Shown here in pieces: positions 13,499-20,945 of a stretch of DNA of 29,263 nucleotides. A program made the translations under genes and the position numbers. How positions within the stretch are numbered: the first letter of the stretch is position 1; each line of letters begins with the position of its first letter. Origin of the DNA: Oscillospiraceae bacterium. GTDB lineage: Bacteria; Bacillota_A; Clostridia; Oscillospirales; Oscillospiraceae. The notes beneath the pieces are model-generated. The model was not told the DNA's origin and did not search any database. It worked only from the letters and a program-made list of their open reading frames with translations. Location: assembly GCA_015068055.1 (NCBI GenBank), contig SVLG01000023.1:1-29263 (forward strand), given 5' to 3'.

Positions 13499-14461
13499 TT
13501 ACTCGAAGAGGGAGGAGATGGAGACTTCCTCGTACACGCGCTCAATGGCCTCGGCCATGAGAGGAGCCACAGAGATGTAGCTGATCTTTTCGCACTGAGG
13601 CTTACCGGCAGGGTAGGGGATGGTGTCGAGAAGCTTCAGCTCCTGGATGCAGCTGGCCTCCAGACGCTCAATGGCGGGATCGGAAAGGACGCCGTGGGTA
13701 GCACAGGCGTAGACTTCGGTGGCGCCGCCGATCTCGGTGAGGGCCTTGGCAGCGCCGCAGAGGGAACCGGCGGTGTCGACCATGTCGTCAAAAAGGATGA
13801 CCTTCTTGCCCTCTACGTTGCCGATGATGTTCATAACTTCGCTCTGATTGGCGCGCTCGCGGCGCTTATCCACGATGGCAAGGTTCATATCCATCTTCAT
13901 GGCGAACTGACGGGCACGGGCCACGCTGCCCACGTCGGGGGAGACGACCATGACTTCGTCGTTGCCCTTGCCGAACTTGTTGATATAGTAGTTGGCAAAG
14001 AGGGGGGCGCCGCGCATGTTGTCCACGGGGATATCAAAGAAGCCCTGAATCTGGTTGGCGTGGAGGTCCATGGTAAGAACGCGGTCAGCACCGGCCGCTT
14101 CAATAAGGTTGGCCACCAGCTTGGCGGAGATAGGGTCGCGGCTCTTGGCCTTGCGGTCCTGACGGGCGTAGCCAAAATAGGGGACGACAGCGGTGATACG
14201 CCCGGCGGAGGCGCGGTGCATGGCATCGATCATGATGAGCAGCTCCATGAGGCTGTCGTTAACAGGGTTGCAGGTAGGCTGTACGATAAACACGTCCGCG
14301 CCGCGGACGGGCTCAAAAACGGAGACAGAACACTCGCCGTCGGCAAAGTGCTTGACTTCGGAGTTACCCATGTTCTTATGGAGATAACGGCAGATATCCT
14401 GTGCGAGGGCGGGGTTGGAATTACCAGTGAAGATCTTGACCTCTTTACCGTGAGAAATCAT
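13499..14461 (-). CDS. prs: Ribose-phosphate pyrophosphokinase (PRPP synthetase)
   Basis: This enzyme makes PRPP from ribose-5-phosphate and ATP for nucleotide, His and Trp synthesis. The 320 aa start at ATG 14461 (MISHGKEVKIFTGNSNPALAQDI) with AAAGGTG upstream; a longer frame to 14512 has no ribosome site. Motifs are the Mg-ATP loop ADGECSVSVFEPVRGADVFIVQPT, PYFGYARQDRK, MDLHANQIQGFFDIPVDN and the PRPP-binding loop VILFDDMVDTAGSL. It is class I by length. It is followed directly by pth. Confidence 0.95.
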   Translation of the reverse strand: MISHGKEVKIFTGNSNPALAQDICRYLHKNMGNSEVKHFADGECSVSVFEPVRGADVFIVQPTCNPVNDSLMELLIMIDAMHRASAGRITAVVPYFGYARQDRKAKSRDPISAKLVANLIEAAGADRVLTMDLHANQIQGFFDIPVDNMRGAPLFANYYINKFGKGNDEVMVVSPDVGSVARARQFAMKMDMNLAIVDKRRERANQSEVMNIIGNVEGKKVILFDDMVDTAGSLCGAAKALTEIGGATEVYACATHGVLSDPAIERLEASCIQELKLLDTIPYPAGKPQCEKISYISVAPLMAEAIERVYEEVSISSLFE

Positions 14462-14577
14462 ACTTTTCACCTTTCTTATCTCTCTATGTAGTATGGGCCC
14501 GCATTCCCGCATTGGCCCTGCCTATACTATATCACAAATTTTACGGAATGGAAGAGCCTAAGCAGAAATTTAATCCC

Positions 14578-14606
14578 TTTACAAGAACGACTTTATTGTA
14601 TATAAT
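14578..14606 (+). promoter_or_regulatory. Sigma-A promoter of prfB
   Basis: TTTACA (14578-14583), a 17-bp spacer and TATAAT (14601-14606), with a start near 14613 and a leader of about 25 nt before ATG 14638. Confidence 0.8.
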
Positions 14607-14637
14607 GTCATAGCATTATTTTGAAGGAATGAGTATT

Positions 14638-15744
14638 ATGCTGGAATTTGAAGAGTATAAAGTAAAACTGAACAACATTAAGCCCACGCTGATCGAGCTG
14701 GGCAGTGCGCTGCAGCTGGATGAGGCCCGCCGCGAGGCCAACGAGCTGGAGGAGGAAAGCGCCCAGCCCAATTTCTGGAACGACATTGCCCACTCTCAGC
14801 AGGTGCAGCAGCGTCTCAAGCAGCTGAAGACCAAGTGTGAGAACTATGAGAGGCTCAGCACGCAGTGGGATGATCTCTATACCATGTGCGAGATGGCCCT
14901 GGAAGACGGTGACGAGAGCTTTCTGGACGAGCTTAAGAGCGAGTATGTCGTTCTCACCGAAAAGCTGGAGGCTATGCGCCTTTCCACCCTGCTGAAGGGG
15001 GAATACGATGCCAACAATGCCATTCTTACCCTGCACCCCGGTGCCGGTGGTACCGAAGCGCAGGACTGGGCCCAGATGCTTTACCGTATGTATACCCGCT
15101 GGACGGAGCGCCACGGCTACAAGTATACCCTTATGGACTGGCAGGACGGCGACGAGGCCGGCATCAAGTCTGCCACCATCAAAATCGAGGGCGAGAATGC
15201 TTACGGCTTTCTTAAGAGCGAGAGCGGTGTTCACCGTCTGGTGCGCATTTCTCCCTTCGATGCCTCTGGCCGCCGCCAGACCAGCTTTGTAGCGGTGGAG
15301 GTTATGCCCGAGATTACCAATGATACCAGCGTGGAGCTGAAGGACGATGACTACGAAATGCAGGTTTACCGCTCCTCCGGCGCTGGTGGTCAGAAGGTCA
15401 ACAAGACCTCTTCCGCGGTCCGCCTGATCCATAAGGCAACCGGTATTGTCGTTTCCTCTCAGGTGGAGCGCAGCCATTTCCAGAATCTGGAGAACTGCAA
15501 GCAGATGCTTCGCGCCAAGCTTGCCGAGATCAAGGAGCGAGAGCATCTTGAAAAGATCAGCGATATCAAGGGCGTTCAGATGAAGATTGACTTCGGCAGC
15601 GCCATCCGCTCCTATGTCTTTATGCCCTACACCCTGGCCAAGGACACCCGTACCGGCTTTGAAAACGGTAATATCCAGAACGTTATGGACGGCGATATTG
15701 ACGGTTTTATCAATGCCTTCCTTGCCATGAAGGCAAATCAGTAA
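14638..15744 (+). CDS. prfB: Peptide chain release factor 2 (no programmed frameshift)
   Basis: RF2 ends translation at UGA and UAA. The 368 aa start at ATG 14638 (MLEFEEYKVKLNN): AAGGA lies 9 bp upstream, whereas ATG 14629 would be too close to it. The SPF anticodon-like tripeptide appears in VRISPFDASGRRQTSF and the catalytic GGQ in SSGAGGQKVNKTSSAVRL. The frame is continuous. Where most bacteria have an in-frame UGA near codon 25 with the slippery CUU, the sequence reads through as LGSALQLDEARREANEL, so autoregulation by +1 frameshifting is absent. A near-consensus promoter and a strong terminator flank the gene. Confidence 0.95.
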   Translation: MLEFEEYKVKLNNIKPTLIELGSALQLDEARREANELEEESAQPNFWNDIAHSQQVQQRLKQLKTKCENYERLSTQWDDLYTMCEMALEDGDESFLDELKSEYVVLTEKLEAMRLSTLLKGEYDANNAILTLHPGAGGTEAQDWAQMLYRMYTRWTERHGYKYTLMDWQDGDEAGIKSATIKIEGENAYGFLKSESGVHRLVRISPFDASGRRQTSFVAVEVMPEITNDTSVELKDDDYEMQVYRSSGAGGQKVNKTSSAVRLIHKATGIVVSSQVERSHFQNLENCKQMLRAKLAEIKEREHLEKISDIKGVQMKIDFGSAIRSYVFMPYTLAKDTRTGFENGNIQNVMDGDIDGFINAFLAMKANQ

Positions 15745-15750
15745 TGCATA

Positions 15751-15778
15751 AGGCTCCCGTTATCGGGAGCCTTTTTTA
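15751..15778 (+). terminator. Intrinsic terminator of prfB
   Basis: A 9-bp GC-rich stem (15751-15759 with 15764-15772) and TTAT loop are followed by T6. It lies only 7 bp before the next ATG. Confidence 0.9.
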
Positions 15779-15784
15779 TAGAAC

Positions 15785-16426
15785 ATGATCGATATTTTAT
15801 ATAAAGACGAGAAGATTATTGTCTGCATAAAGCCGGCAGGCGTACTCTCCACCGACGAGGAAGGAGGGCTGCCGGGCCTTTTGCGTCAGCAGCTGGGCAT
15901 CGAGACCGTCCGTACCGTGCATCGGCTGGACAGGGTTGTCAGTGGTGTGATGGTGCTGGCGAGAACGAGCAGAAGCGCCTCCGACCTCTCGGCGCAAATG
16001 GGGACGGAGCGCTTTGGTAAGTTCTATCTTTCAGTTGTTAGGGGCTGCCCCGAAGCAAGACAGGGGAGCTTCCGTGATCTTCTGGGGCGGGATAAGAGAA
16101 CCCGCATGACCTATGTGGCCACGGAACCCGGCAAGGATGTTCGGGAGGCCCTGCTGGACTACGAGGTGGTAGGTGAGCGGGAGGGCTTCGCCCTTCTGCG
16201 CATCCGGCTCCATACCGGCCGCACCCATCAGATACGGGTGCAGTGTGCCAGTCGTGGCATGCCGCTCTACGGCGACCGGCGCTATGGCGGCGCGGCTGAA
16301 GGGGAGGAGATCGCCCTCTGGTCCCATGAATTACGCTTTGACCATCCGGTCAACGGTGAGGCTCTGCGCTTTACGGCGCCGCCGCCGACGAAATATCCGT
16401 GGGACTTATTTACATCCACGTTGTAA
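15785..16426 (+). CDS. RluA-family pseudouridine synthase
   Basis: This enzyme isomerises uridine to pseudouridine in rRNA or tRNA. The 213 aa hold only the catalytic domain and no S4 RNA-binding domain. Motifs are YKDEKIIVCIKPAGVLS, the catalytic-Asp loop VHRLDRVVSGVMVLAR and LHTGRTHQIRVQCASRGMPLYGD. It resembles the short RluA-type enzymes of Firmicutes; the target base cannot be told. ATG 15785 has no recognisable Shine-Dalgarno site, and an in-frame stop sits two codons upstream. A terminator ends 7 bp before it, so expression probably depends on read-through or a promoter that I cannot see. Confidence 0.9.
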   Translation: MIDILYKDEKIIVCIKPAGVLSTDEEGGLPGLLRQQLGIETVRTVHRLDRVVSGVMVLARTSRSASDLSAQMGTERFGKFYLSVVRGCPEARQGSFRDLLGRDKRTRMTYVATEPGKDVREALLDYEVVGEREGFALLRIRLHTGRTHQIRVQCASRGMPLYGDRRYGGAAEGEEIALWSHELRFDHPVNGEALRFTAPPPTKYPWDLFTSTL

Positions 16427-16450
16427 GGACGAGCATTGCCCGTCCAAAAG

Positions 16451-16475
16451 AGGCACACCCCTTGGGGTGTGCCTC
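16451..16475 (-). terminator. Terminator after the SDR gene
   Basis: A perfect 11-bp stem (16451-16461 with 16464-16474, 2-nt loop) is followed on the minus strand by CTTTT. It lies between convergent genes and may act weakly on the plus strand too. Confidence 0.75.
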
Positions 16476-16483
16476 CTGGTATC

Positions 16484-17287
16484 TTAGCCGAGGTTCAGAC
16501 CGCCGTTTACCATGATACGCTGGTTGTTGACGAAGTTGGATTCGTCGCTGGCCAGGAACACCGCCACAGGGGCAATGTCATCGGGAGTGCCCATTTCCTT
16601 GCAGACCCACTCACCCTTGTGGGCGTTGTAGCCGTGGGTGCGGTGGTACTGCATGCCTTCCATATCCACACGGTTGTAAGAACCGATGGACTCGGAGATG
16701 TTGGTCATGACGGCACCGGGGCAGATCTGGTTGAAACGGATACCTTTGTTGGAATACTCGAAAGCAGCCGCACCGATAAGACCCGCTGCACCGCACTTGG
16801 AGGCGGAATAGGCGCTGCCGCCGGTGGCCTGCTGTGCCACAGCGTCAGAGGTAGTCACGATGACGCTGGCAGGCGTCTCGTGAGCGAGGAAGTAGCGGAT
16901 ACCGGCCCGGAGCATATACATCACGCCGGTCATGTTTACGGCAATGACCTTCTCCCAGACCTCGTCATCGATGTCGGCCACACGGGCGAAGTTATCCATA
17001 ATGCCGGCGTTCTGCACCAGCACGTTGCAGGTGCCGAAATTCCTGTCGCAGCACTCAAAGGCAGCAACGCAGTCGTCGCTTTTGCTGACGTCCCCGGCCA
17101 TGATCACCAGTTTATCGCCCAGCCCCAGCTCTTCGGCTTCAGCCTTTAGCGCTTCCAGACGCTCCAGCCGACGGGCCACGGCCACTACATTTGCGCCTTC
17201 CTTCAGAAACGAGAGGGCGATGCCCTTGCCCATACCGGTAGAGGCACCGGTGATAACGGCGTTTTTACCATTCAAACGTTCTGCCAT
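16484..17287 (-). CDS. Short-chain dehydrogenase/reductase (SDR)
   Basis: This is an NAD(P)-dependent oxidoreductase of the classical SDR family, 267 aa. The nucleotide loop TGASTGMG spans residues 13-20, QNAG 92-95, and the catalytic set is Ser147, Tyr160 and Lys164 (YSASK). The end DESNFVNNQRIMVNGGLNLG is a typical classical SDR C-terminus. ATG 17287 has AAAGGAG 9 bp upstream. It is divergent from the LuxR-type regulator, with one ATACTnAAwTTTnAgTAr operator in the shared 97-bp gap, so the regulator probably controls it. The substrate is unknown. An alcohol or keto compound connected with the PanB-like enzyme nearby is speculation. Confidence 0.9.
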   Translation of the reverse strand: MAERLNGKNAVITGASTGMGKGIALSFLKEGANVVAVARRLERLEALKAEAEELGLGDKLVIMAGDVSKSDDCVAAFECCDRNFGTCNVLVQNAGIMDNFARVADIDDEVWEKVIAVNMTGVMYMLRAGIRYFLAHETPASVIVTTSDAVAQQATGGSAYSASKCGAAGLIGAAAFEYSNKGIRFNQICPGAVMTNISESIGSYNRVDMEGMQYHRTHGYNAHKGEWVCKEMGTPDDIAPVAVFLASDESNFVNNQRIMVNGGLNLG

Positions 17288-17317
17288 GAATATAATCTCC
17301 TTTCGTGTTAACCTAAA

Positions 17318-17335
17318 ATACTTAATTTTCAGTAG
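17318..17335. promoter_or_regulatory. Operator D: palindromic site in the SDR/luxR gap
   Basis: ATACTTAATTTTCAGTAG matches the motif found three times upstream of the panB-like and groEL genes. Its centre lies 30.5 bp before the TATAAT (17357-17362) of the regulator gene, i.e. about -42.5, where LuxR-type activators bind. No good -35 box is present, as expected for an activated promoter. Confidence 0.65.
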
Positions 17336-17350
17336 TTTCTTTGAAGAAAC
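17335..17350. repeat. 16-bp palindrome in the luxR promoter spacer
   Basis: GTTTCTT-TG-AAGAAAC is a perfect palindrome between operator D and the -10 box. It could be a second operator, perhaps for repression. Its sequence does not resemble operators A-D. Confidence 0.45.
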
Positions 17351-17356
17351 TTGATG

Positions 17357-17362
17357 TATAAT
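17357..17362 (+). promoter_or_regulatory. -10 box of the LuxR-type regulator gene
   Basis: A perfect TATAAT with a start expected near 17369 and AGGAGGG just before ATG 17385. Nothing close to TTGACA stands 17 bp upstream (AGTTTC), which suggests dependence on the protein bound at 17318-17335. Confidence 0.6.
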
Positions 17363-17384
17363 AAATTAAATAGGAGGGATTGCA

Positions 17385-18179
17385 ATGAAAACGGTGGATT
17401 ATGTTTTTCCGAAAATCAGCAATATTGATCCGTCCTGCTACATAGACGCATATACTCTGGTGCGTGAGTGCAGCAGCGCCCATACGCCCCGAGGTTTTGT
17501 GATCCGCTTTCTGGAACTGATGAAAAAAGTCTGCCCCTACGATGAAGCCTTTGTGATGTTTATGGACCCCAGCGGCAGACTGACGGGCCGCTACACCGTT
17601 AACATTGATGAGCGCTGGCCGGAGGAATTCGAGAACTACTATCTGAAAAGTCCCGATTTCCCCATGGAATTCAGCCCGCTCAGGGGCGAAAAGGAAGATG
17701 ACCCCGGTTATGTAAGCTGCCGTATTATTGACTGGTCATCCTGCGCCAAAAGCGAATTTGTCACAAATTACATCAATGCAAGGCATCTGTGCTACTCCTG
17801 GGGCTTTTGCTTCTATGATCTGAACGGCAGTCACAGGGTCATCATGAGTCTGGACCGGACAAGAAGCGAACCCTATACCGAGGCGGAATGCAACCGCCTT
17901 CTTCTGGCTCTTCCTATCCTGAACAATATGCATCGGAACTTCTACTATCAGGGCATGGATAACTCAAGCCGTGTGCCGCAGTCCAGCTGGAACGAGTTTC
18001 GTCTTACCAAACGGGAGACGGAAATCGCTGACCTTCTCTGTCAGGGAATGAGCGTGCAGAACATCAGTTCCACGCTGTTTATAGCTGTAACCACCACCTA
18101 TAAGCATATCGCCAATATATACGAAAAGGTGGGGGTATCATCTCAGCAGGAGCTTCTGGTCAAGCTCCTGAAGCAATAA
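17385..18179 (+). CDS. LuxR-family transcriptional regulator
   Basis: This 264-aa regulator has a C-terminal LuxR/GerE helix-turn-helix (about residues 205-262: FRLTKRETEIADLLCQGMSVQNISSTLFIAVTTTYKHIANIYEKVGV). The roughly 200-residue N-terminal part looks like a small-molecule sensor rather than a response-regulator receiver, since the phospho-acceptor Asp pattern is absent. It has no transmembrane segment, so it senses an intracellular signal. AGGAGGG precedes the ATG. It lies between the divergent SDR gene and the convergent panB-like gene. The 18-bp palindromes at its own, the panB-like and the groEL promoters are the likely binding sites, making it a local activator that also acts on its own gene. 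Confidence 0.9.
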   Translation: MKTVDYVFPKISNIDPSCYIDAYTLVRECSSAHTPRGFVIRFLELMKKVCPYDEAFVMFMDPSGRLTGRYTVNIDERWPEEFENYYLKSPDFPMEFSPLRGEKEDDPGYVSCRIIDWSSCAKSEFVTNYINARHLCYSWGFCFYDLNGSHRVIMSLDRTRSEPYTEAECNRLLLALPILNNMHRNFYYQGMDNSSRVPQSSWNEFRLTKRETEIADLLCQGMSVQNISSTLFIAVTTTYKHIANIYEKVGVSSQQELLVKLLKQ

Positions 18180-18187
18180 GCTCTTCC

Positions 18188-18220
18188 AGAAAAAGCCGGA
18201 CTTATGTCCGGCTTTTTCTG
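18188..18220. terminator. Bidirectional terminator between luxR and the panB-like gene
   Basis: A perfect 14-bp stem (18188-18201 with 18206-18219) with a TTAT loop has A5/T5 flanks inside the stem, so both convergent genes can end here. Confidence 0.9.
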
Positions 18221-18232
18221 TTTTTCGGAGAA

Positions 18233-19105
18233 TCAGAAGTTCTCCATCATGGTGTTGAACTTATCCAGTTCTTCGGGATCCATGTGGTAGCCGTGCTTGT
18301 CCTCAGGGTAGTTGCCGCTGCGGACATCCTGAGCCCATGCAGCGTAGGCCTGGCAGAGGAAGGGCATCAGCTGGGCATAGGTCTTGGCGTGGGAAGCAGC
18401 GCTGGGCATCATGCCGAAGGTGTCCATATCCACCATCTCGCTGCCGTCGCAGTGAGCACCGGCGGCAATGCCGACCACGGGAACACGGAGCTTCTTGGCA
18501 ATGGCATTGGCCACTTCAATGGGAGTCAGCTCGATGGTCATGCCGCCCATGCCGTTCTCCTGATACTCATAGCCCCACTTGAAGATCTTGAAGGCATCCT
18601 CAGCGGTCTTGCCCACCTTCTTGTAGCCGGTGGCGTTGGTCTGCCAGCCGGAGACGGCGCCGACGTGGCCGTAGGTGGGGACATAGTTATCGGACATGTA
18701 CTTCAGCGTCTCGTTCATGATGCCCATGGGCAGCATGGAGTCAGCCCCGTTGAGTACCCACTGGGCGCCCCACTTAACAGCGCTGGCCTTGTCGGCGTAA
18801 GTGCTGATGGGCATATAGTAGTTGATGTGGATGACCTTGGTGTAGCGGCGGTACTGCTTGATGGTGAGGCCGGCGACCATGGTCTCCTCGTCCAGCGTGC
18901 CAAGTCCGCCGCCGCCCAGCATGCCGGGTGTACGGAGAATGTCGCAGCCAACGAGCTCGGCGGCAAGACCGAAGACGGGACCCAGCTCAGCGGGGCACAT
19001 CTGCACGATCTTCTCGCCCTTGTCCTTCATTTTCTGCAGATACCAGAGAGTTTTTCTTTCCTTACTGGCGGTTGACATTTTGATGTCCTGTTTTTCGACT
19101 TCCAT
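18233..19105 (-). CDS. PanB-like protein (ketopantoate hydroxymethyltransferase fold) with altered active site
   Basis: The 290 aa align by eye with PanB (3-methyl-2-oxobutanoate hydroxymethyltransferase) along most of its length: VPTYGHVGAVSG, TGYKKVGKTAEDA, IELTPIEVANAIAKKLRVPVVGIAAGAHCDG and the end GNYPEDKHGYH. Residues that hold Mg and substrate in E. coli PanB are replaced: Asp45 (VGDS) by RTPG, Asp84 (ADLPF) by the INYYMP region, and Lys112/Glu114 (VKIEGG) by VLNGAD. His136 and Glu181 are kept. It is therefore unlikely to make ketopantoate and may be a different lyase/aldolase of the PEP-mutase/isocitrate-lyase superfamily. AAGGAGG precedes ATG 19105. Operator A overlaps its promoter, and it is divergent from the groEL paralogue. 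Confidence 0.8.
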   Translation of the reverse strand: MEVEKQDIKMSTASKERKTLWYLQKMKDKGEKIVQMCPAELGPVFGLAAELVGCDILRTPGMLGGGGLGTLDEETMVAGLTIKQYRRYTKVIHINYYMPISTYADKASAVKWGAQWVLNGADSMLPMGIMNETLKYMSDNYVPTYGHVGAVSGWQTNATGYKKVGKTAEDAFKIFKWGYEYQENGMGGMTIELTPIEVANAIAKKLRVPVVGIAAGAHCDGSEMVDMDTFGMMPSAASHAKTYAQLMPFLCQAYAAWAQDVRSGNYPEDKHGYHMDPEELDKFNTMMENF

Positions 19106-19147
19106 AATGGAACCTCCTTATAAGATTTGGGGAGTGCTGATGTGGCC

Positions 19148-19153
19148 AGTATA
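19148..19153 (-). promoter_or_regulatory. -10 box of the panB-like gene
   Basis: TATACT on the minus strand, with a start near 19141. The -35 region (TTCAAG, 17 bp upstream) is poor and abuts operator A, whose centre lies 31.5 bp upstream of the -10 box. Confidence 0.55.
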
Positions 19154-19175
19154 GAGGGGTCTTTTTCAGCCTTGA

Positions 19176-19193
19176 ATACTAAAATTTTAGTAA
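19176..19193. promoter_or_regulatory. Operator A (panB-like promoter)
   Basis: ATACTAAAATTTTAGTAA contains a perfect 16-bp palindrome (19177-19192) and is the best copy of the shared motif. It is centred about -43 from the predicted panB-like start. Confidence 0.7.
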
Positions 19194-19214
19194 TTGCAGC
19201 TTGGAAGCTGAAAA

Positions 19215-19232
19215 ATACTGAAATTTGAGTAG
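19215..19232. promoter_or_regulatory. Operator B (middle of the panB-like/groEL gap)
   Basis: ATACTGAAATTTGAGTAG is the second copy, midway between the two divergent promoters, and may help co-operative binding or looping. Confidence 0.65.
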
Positions 19233-19239
19233 AGTAAAA

Positions 19240-19257
19240 ATACTTAATTTTGATGAT
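19240..19257. promoter_or_regulatory. Operator C (groEL-paralogue promoter)
   Basis: ATACTTAATTTTGATGAT has a strong left half-site and a weaker right half-site. Its centre lies 31.5 bp before the TATAAT at 19280-19285, i.e. about -43 from the predicted start. Confidence 0.6.
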
Positions 19258-19279
19258 TTTTCCGCCATCAGCCATGCCG

Positions 19280-19285
19280 TATAAT
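19280..19285 (+). promoter_or_regulatory. -10 box of the groEL-paralogue operon
   Basis: A perfect TATAAT with a start near 19292. There is no CIRCE repeat and no good -35 box, so this is not a standard heat-shock groE promoter. Confidence 0.6.
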
Positions 19286-19322
19286 AACTTTAGAATGGGA
19301 TAAACAGCCGGAGGACAAGCAT

Positions 19323-20945
19323 ATGGAATTACGTTTTAGCAGCGCTGCCCGCAGTGCGCTGATGAGCGGCATCGATAAACTGGCCGACACCGTAAAGGGC
19401 ACCCTCGGCCCCCGTGGGCGCAATGTGGCCATCTACCAGAAGCAGAATGTGCGTGGGGCTGACTTTTCCGACCGCAAAAGCGCCGGGGCCCATGTACTGA
19501 TTACCAACGACGGCGTCACCGTGGCCAAGAGCATCGTTTTGCCGGATCCGCAGGAGAACATGGGTGCGCAGCTTCTGAAAGAGGTTGCCATTAAGACCAA
19601 CGAGGGTGCCGGGGACGGCACCACCACGGCGGCGGTACTCTGTCAGGCCATGCTGAAGGAGGCCTTTAAGAATCTGGAAGCCGGGGCGGAGCCCATGGCG
19701 CTGCGCCGCGGTATGCGGCGGGCAGGCGACTGCGTGCTGGATGCTCTCCGTGCTGCCGCCCAGCCCATCACCAGCGAGGCGGAGATCGCCCGCGTGGCCA
19801 CAATTTCCTCTCAGGAAGAGCTGCTGGGTGAGCTGATCGGCAAGGCGCTTTATACGGTGGGTGCCGAGGGCGTGATCACCGTGGATGAGTCCCAGCGGGG
19901 GGAGACAAAGCTGGAAATCCAGGAGGGCATCGTCTTTGACCGGGGGCTTCCCACCATGGATATGGCCACCGATGAAAAAGGGACCATGGCCGAACTCCAC
20001 GATCCATACATTCTTCTCTGCGATGTCACCATCAGCAATCCACAGGATGTTCTGCCCTTCCTGATCCTTGCCGCCGAAGCAGGACAGGATGCGCTGATCA
20101 TCTCCGAGAGCGTGGAAGGGGAGGCCCTCGGCCTGATCCTTGAGAACAAAAAGCACGGCGATATGAATATCGTCTGCGTCAATGCCCCGGAATACGGTGA
20201 GGGCCGCCGCTGGCGCATGGAGGATCTGGCGGTACAGACCGGCGGTACCTTTATCACCAAGGACATGGGTATGAATATCCGCGATGTTACCGAGGACATG
20301 GTGGGCCGTGCGGGCTATGTGAAGGTGACACGCCAGCACACAGTCATCAGCAACCCCGGCGGCGACCCGCAGACGGTGGCAGAGCGTGTGGCAGAGCTGC
20401 GGCATTTGGCGGCCAACACAGATTACGAGTTCAACCGGGAGCGCTTTAAGGAGCGGCTTGCCAAGTTTGTCTCGGGCGTTGCCAAGCTGCAGGTGGGCGG
20501 GAGAACCGAGCCGGAGATCTGGGAGCGCAAGATGCGGGCGGAGGACGCGGTCAACGCGGCCCGCGCTGCCTATGCGGAAGGAGTTCTTCCCGGCGGCGGT
20601 GTGGCGCTGCTGAACACCGTGGAAAAGCTCCGCTTCCTCATGAGTGTTCTGGAAGGGGACGTGCGCACCGGTGTGCAGATTGTGGAGGAGGCCGTAAAAG
20701 CTCCTTCGCGACAGATTCTGCTCAATGCCGGACTGGATGGCATCAGCATCACGGAAAAGCTTCTTGATTTGCCTGCCGGTATGGGCTTTGATATGGACGA
20801 AGGGGAATACGTGGATATGTGCGAAAAGGGCATTCTTGACCCGCTGCGGGTGACGAGACTGGCCTTTGAAAATGCGCTGTCTGTGGCGGTGACCGTTATC
20901 AGCGCCGAGGCCGGTGTCAGTGCGGAGCATAAGGAGGAAAAATGA
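19323..20945 (+). CDS. GroEL paralogue (60-kDa chaperonin) without GroES
   Basis: This is a group I chaperonin, 540 aa. ATP-site motifs are intact: TLGPRGRNV (27-35), [10 protein letters not shown] (Asp63), GAGDGTTTA (about 95-103) and [21 protein letters not shown] near 410. It departs from housekeeping GroEL in several ways. About a dozen extra residues lie between GRNV and ITNDG ([19 protein letters not shown]). The apical helices that bind substrate and GroES are divergent ([32 protein letters not shown]). The C-terminus ends [11 protein letters not shown] in place of the Gly-Gly-Met tail. There is no groES nearby, and the next gene overlaps by ATGA and encodes a trigger-factor-C-like protein. 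GGAGG precedes ATG 19323. I infer a specialised folding machine, possibly for products of this locus. Confidence 0.9.
   Translation: MELRFSSAARSALMSGIDKLADTVKGTLGPRGRNVAIYQKQNVRGADFSDRKSAGAHVLITNDGVTVAKSIVLPDPQENMGAQLLKEVAIKTNEGAGDGTTTAAVLCQAMLKEAFKNLEAGAEPMALRRGMRRAGDCVLDALRAAAQPITSEAEIARVATISSQEELLGELIGKALYTVGAEGVITVDESQRGETKLEIQEGIVFDRGLPTMDMATDEKGTMAELHDPYILLCDVTISNPQDVLPFLILAAEAGQDALIISESVEGEALGLILENKKHGDMNIVCVNAPEYGEGRRWRMEDLAVQTGGTFITKDMGMNIRDVTEDMVGRAGYVKVTRQHTVISNPGGDPQTVAERVAELRHLAANTDYEFNRERFKERLAKFVSGVAKLQVGGRTEPEIWERKMRAEDAVNAARAAYAEGVLPGGGVALLNTVEKLRFLMSVLEGDVRTGVQIVEEAVKAPSRQILLNAGLDGISITEKLLDLPAGMGFDMDEGEYVDMCEKGILDPLRVTRLAFENALSVAVTVISAEAGVSAEHKEEK

Noticed and set aside
19106..19322. 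CIRCE-type heat-shock operator upstream of the groEL paralogue
   Set aside because: The palindromes present are ATACTnAAwTTTnAgTAr, not TTAGCACTC-N9-GAGTGCTAA; the matching sites elsewhere point to the LuxR-type regulator.
19329..20930. 533-aa open frame on the minus strand
   Set aside because: It is the antisense shadow of the groEL paralogue: His/Arg-rich, with no recognisable domain.
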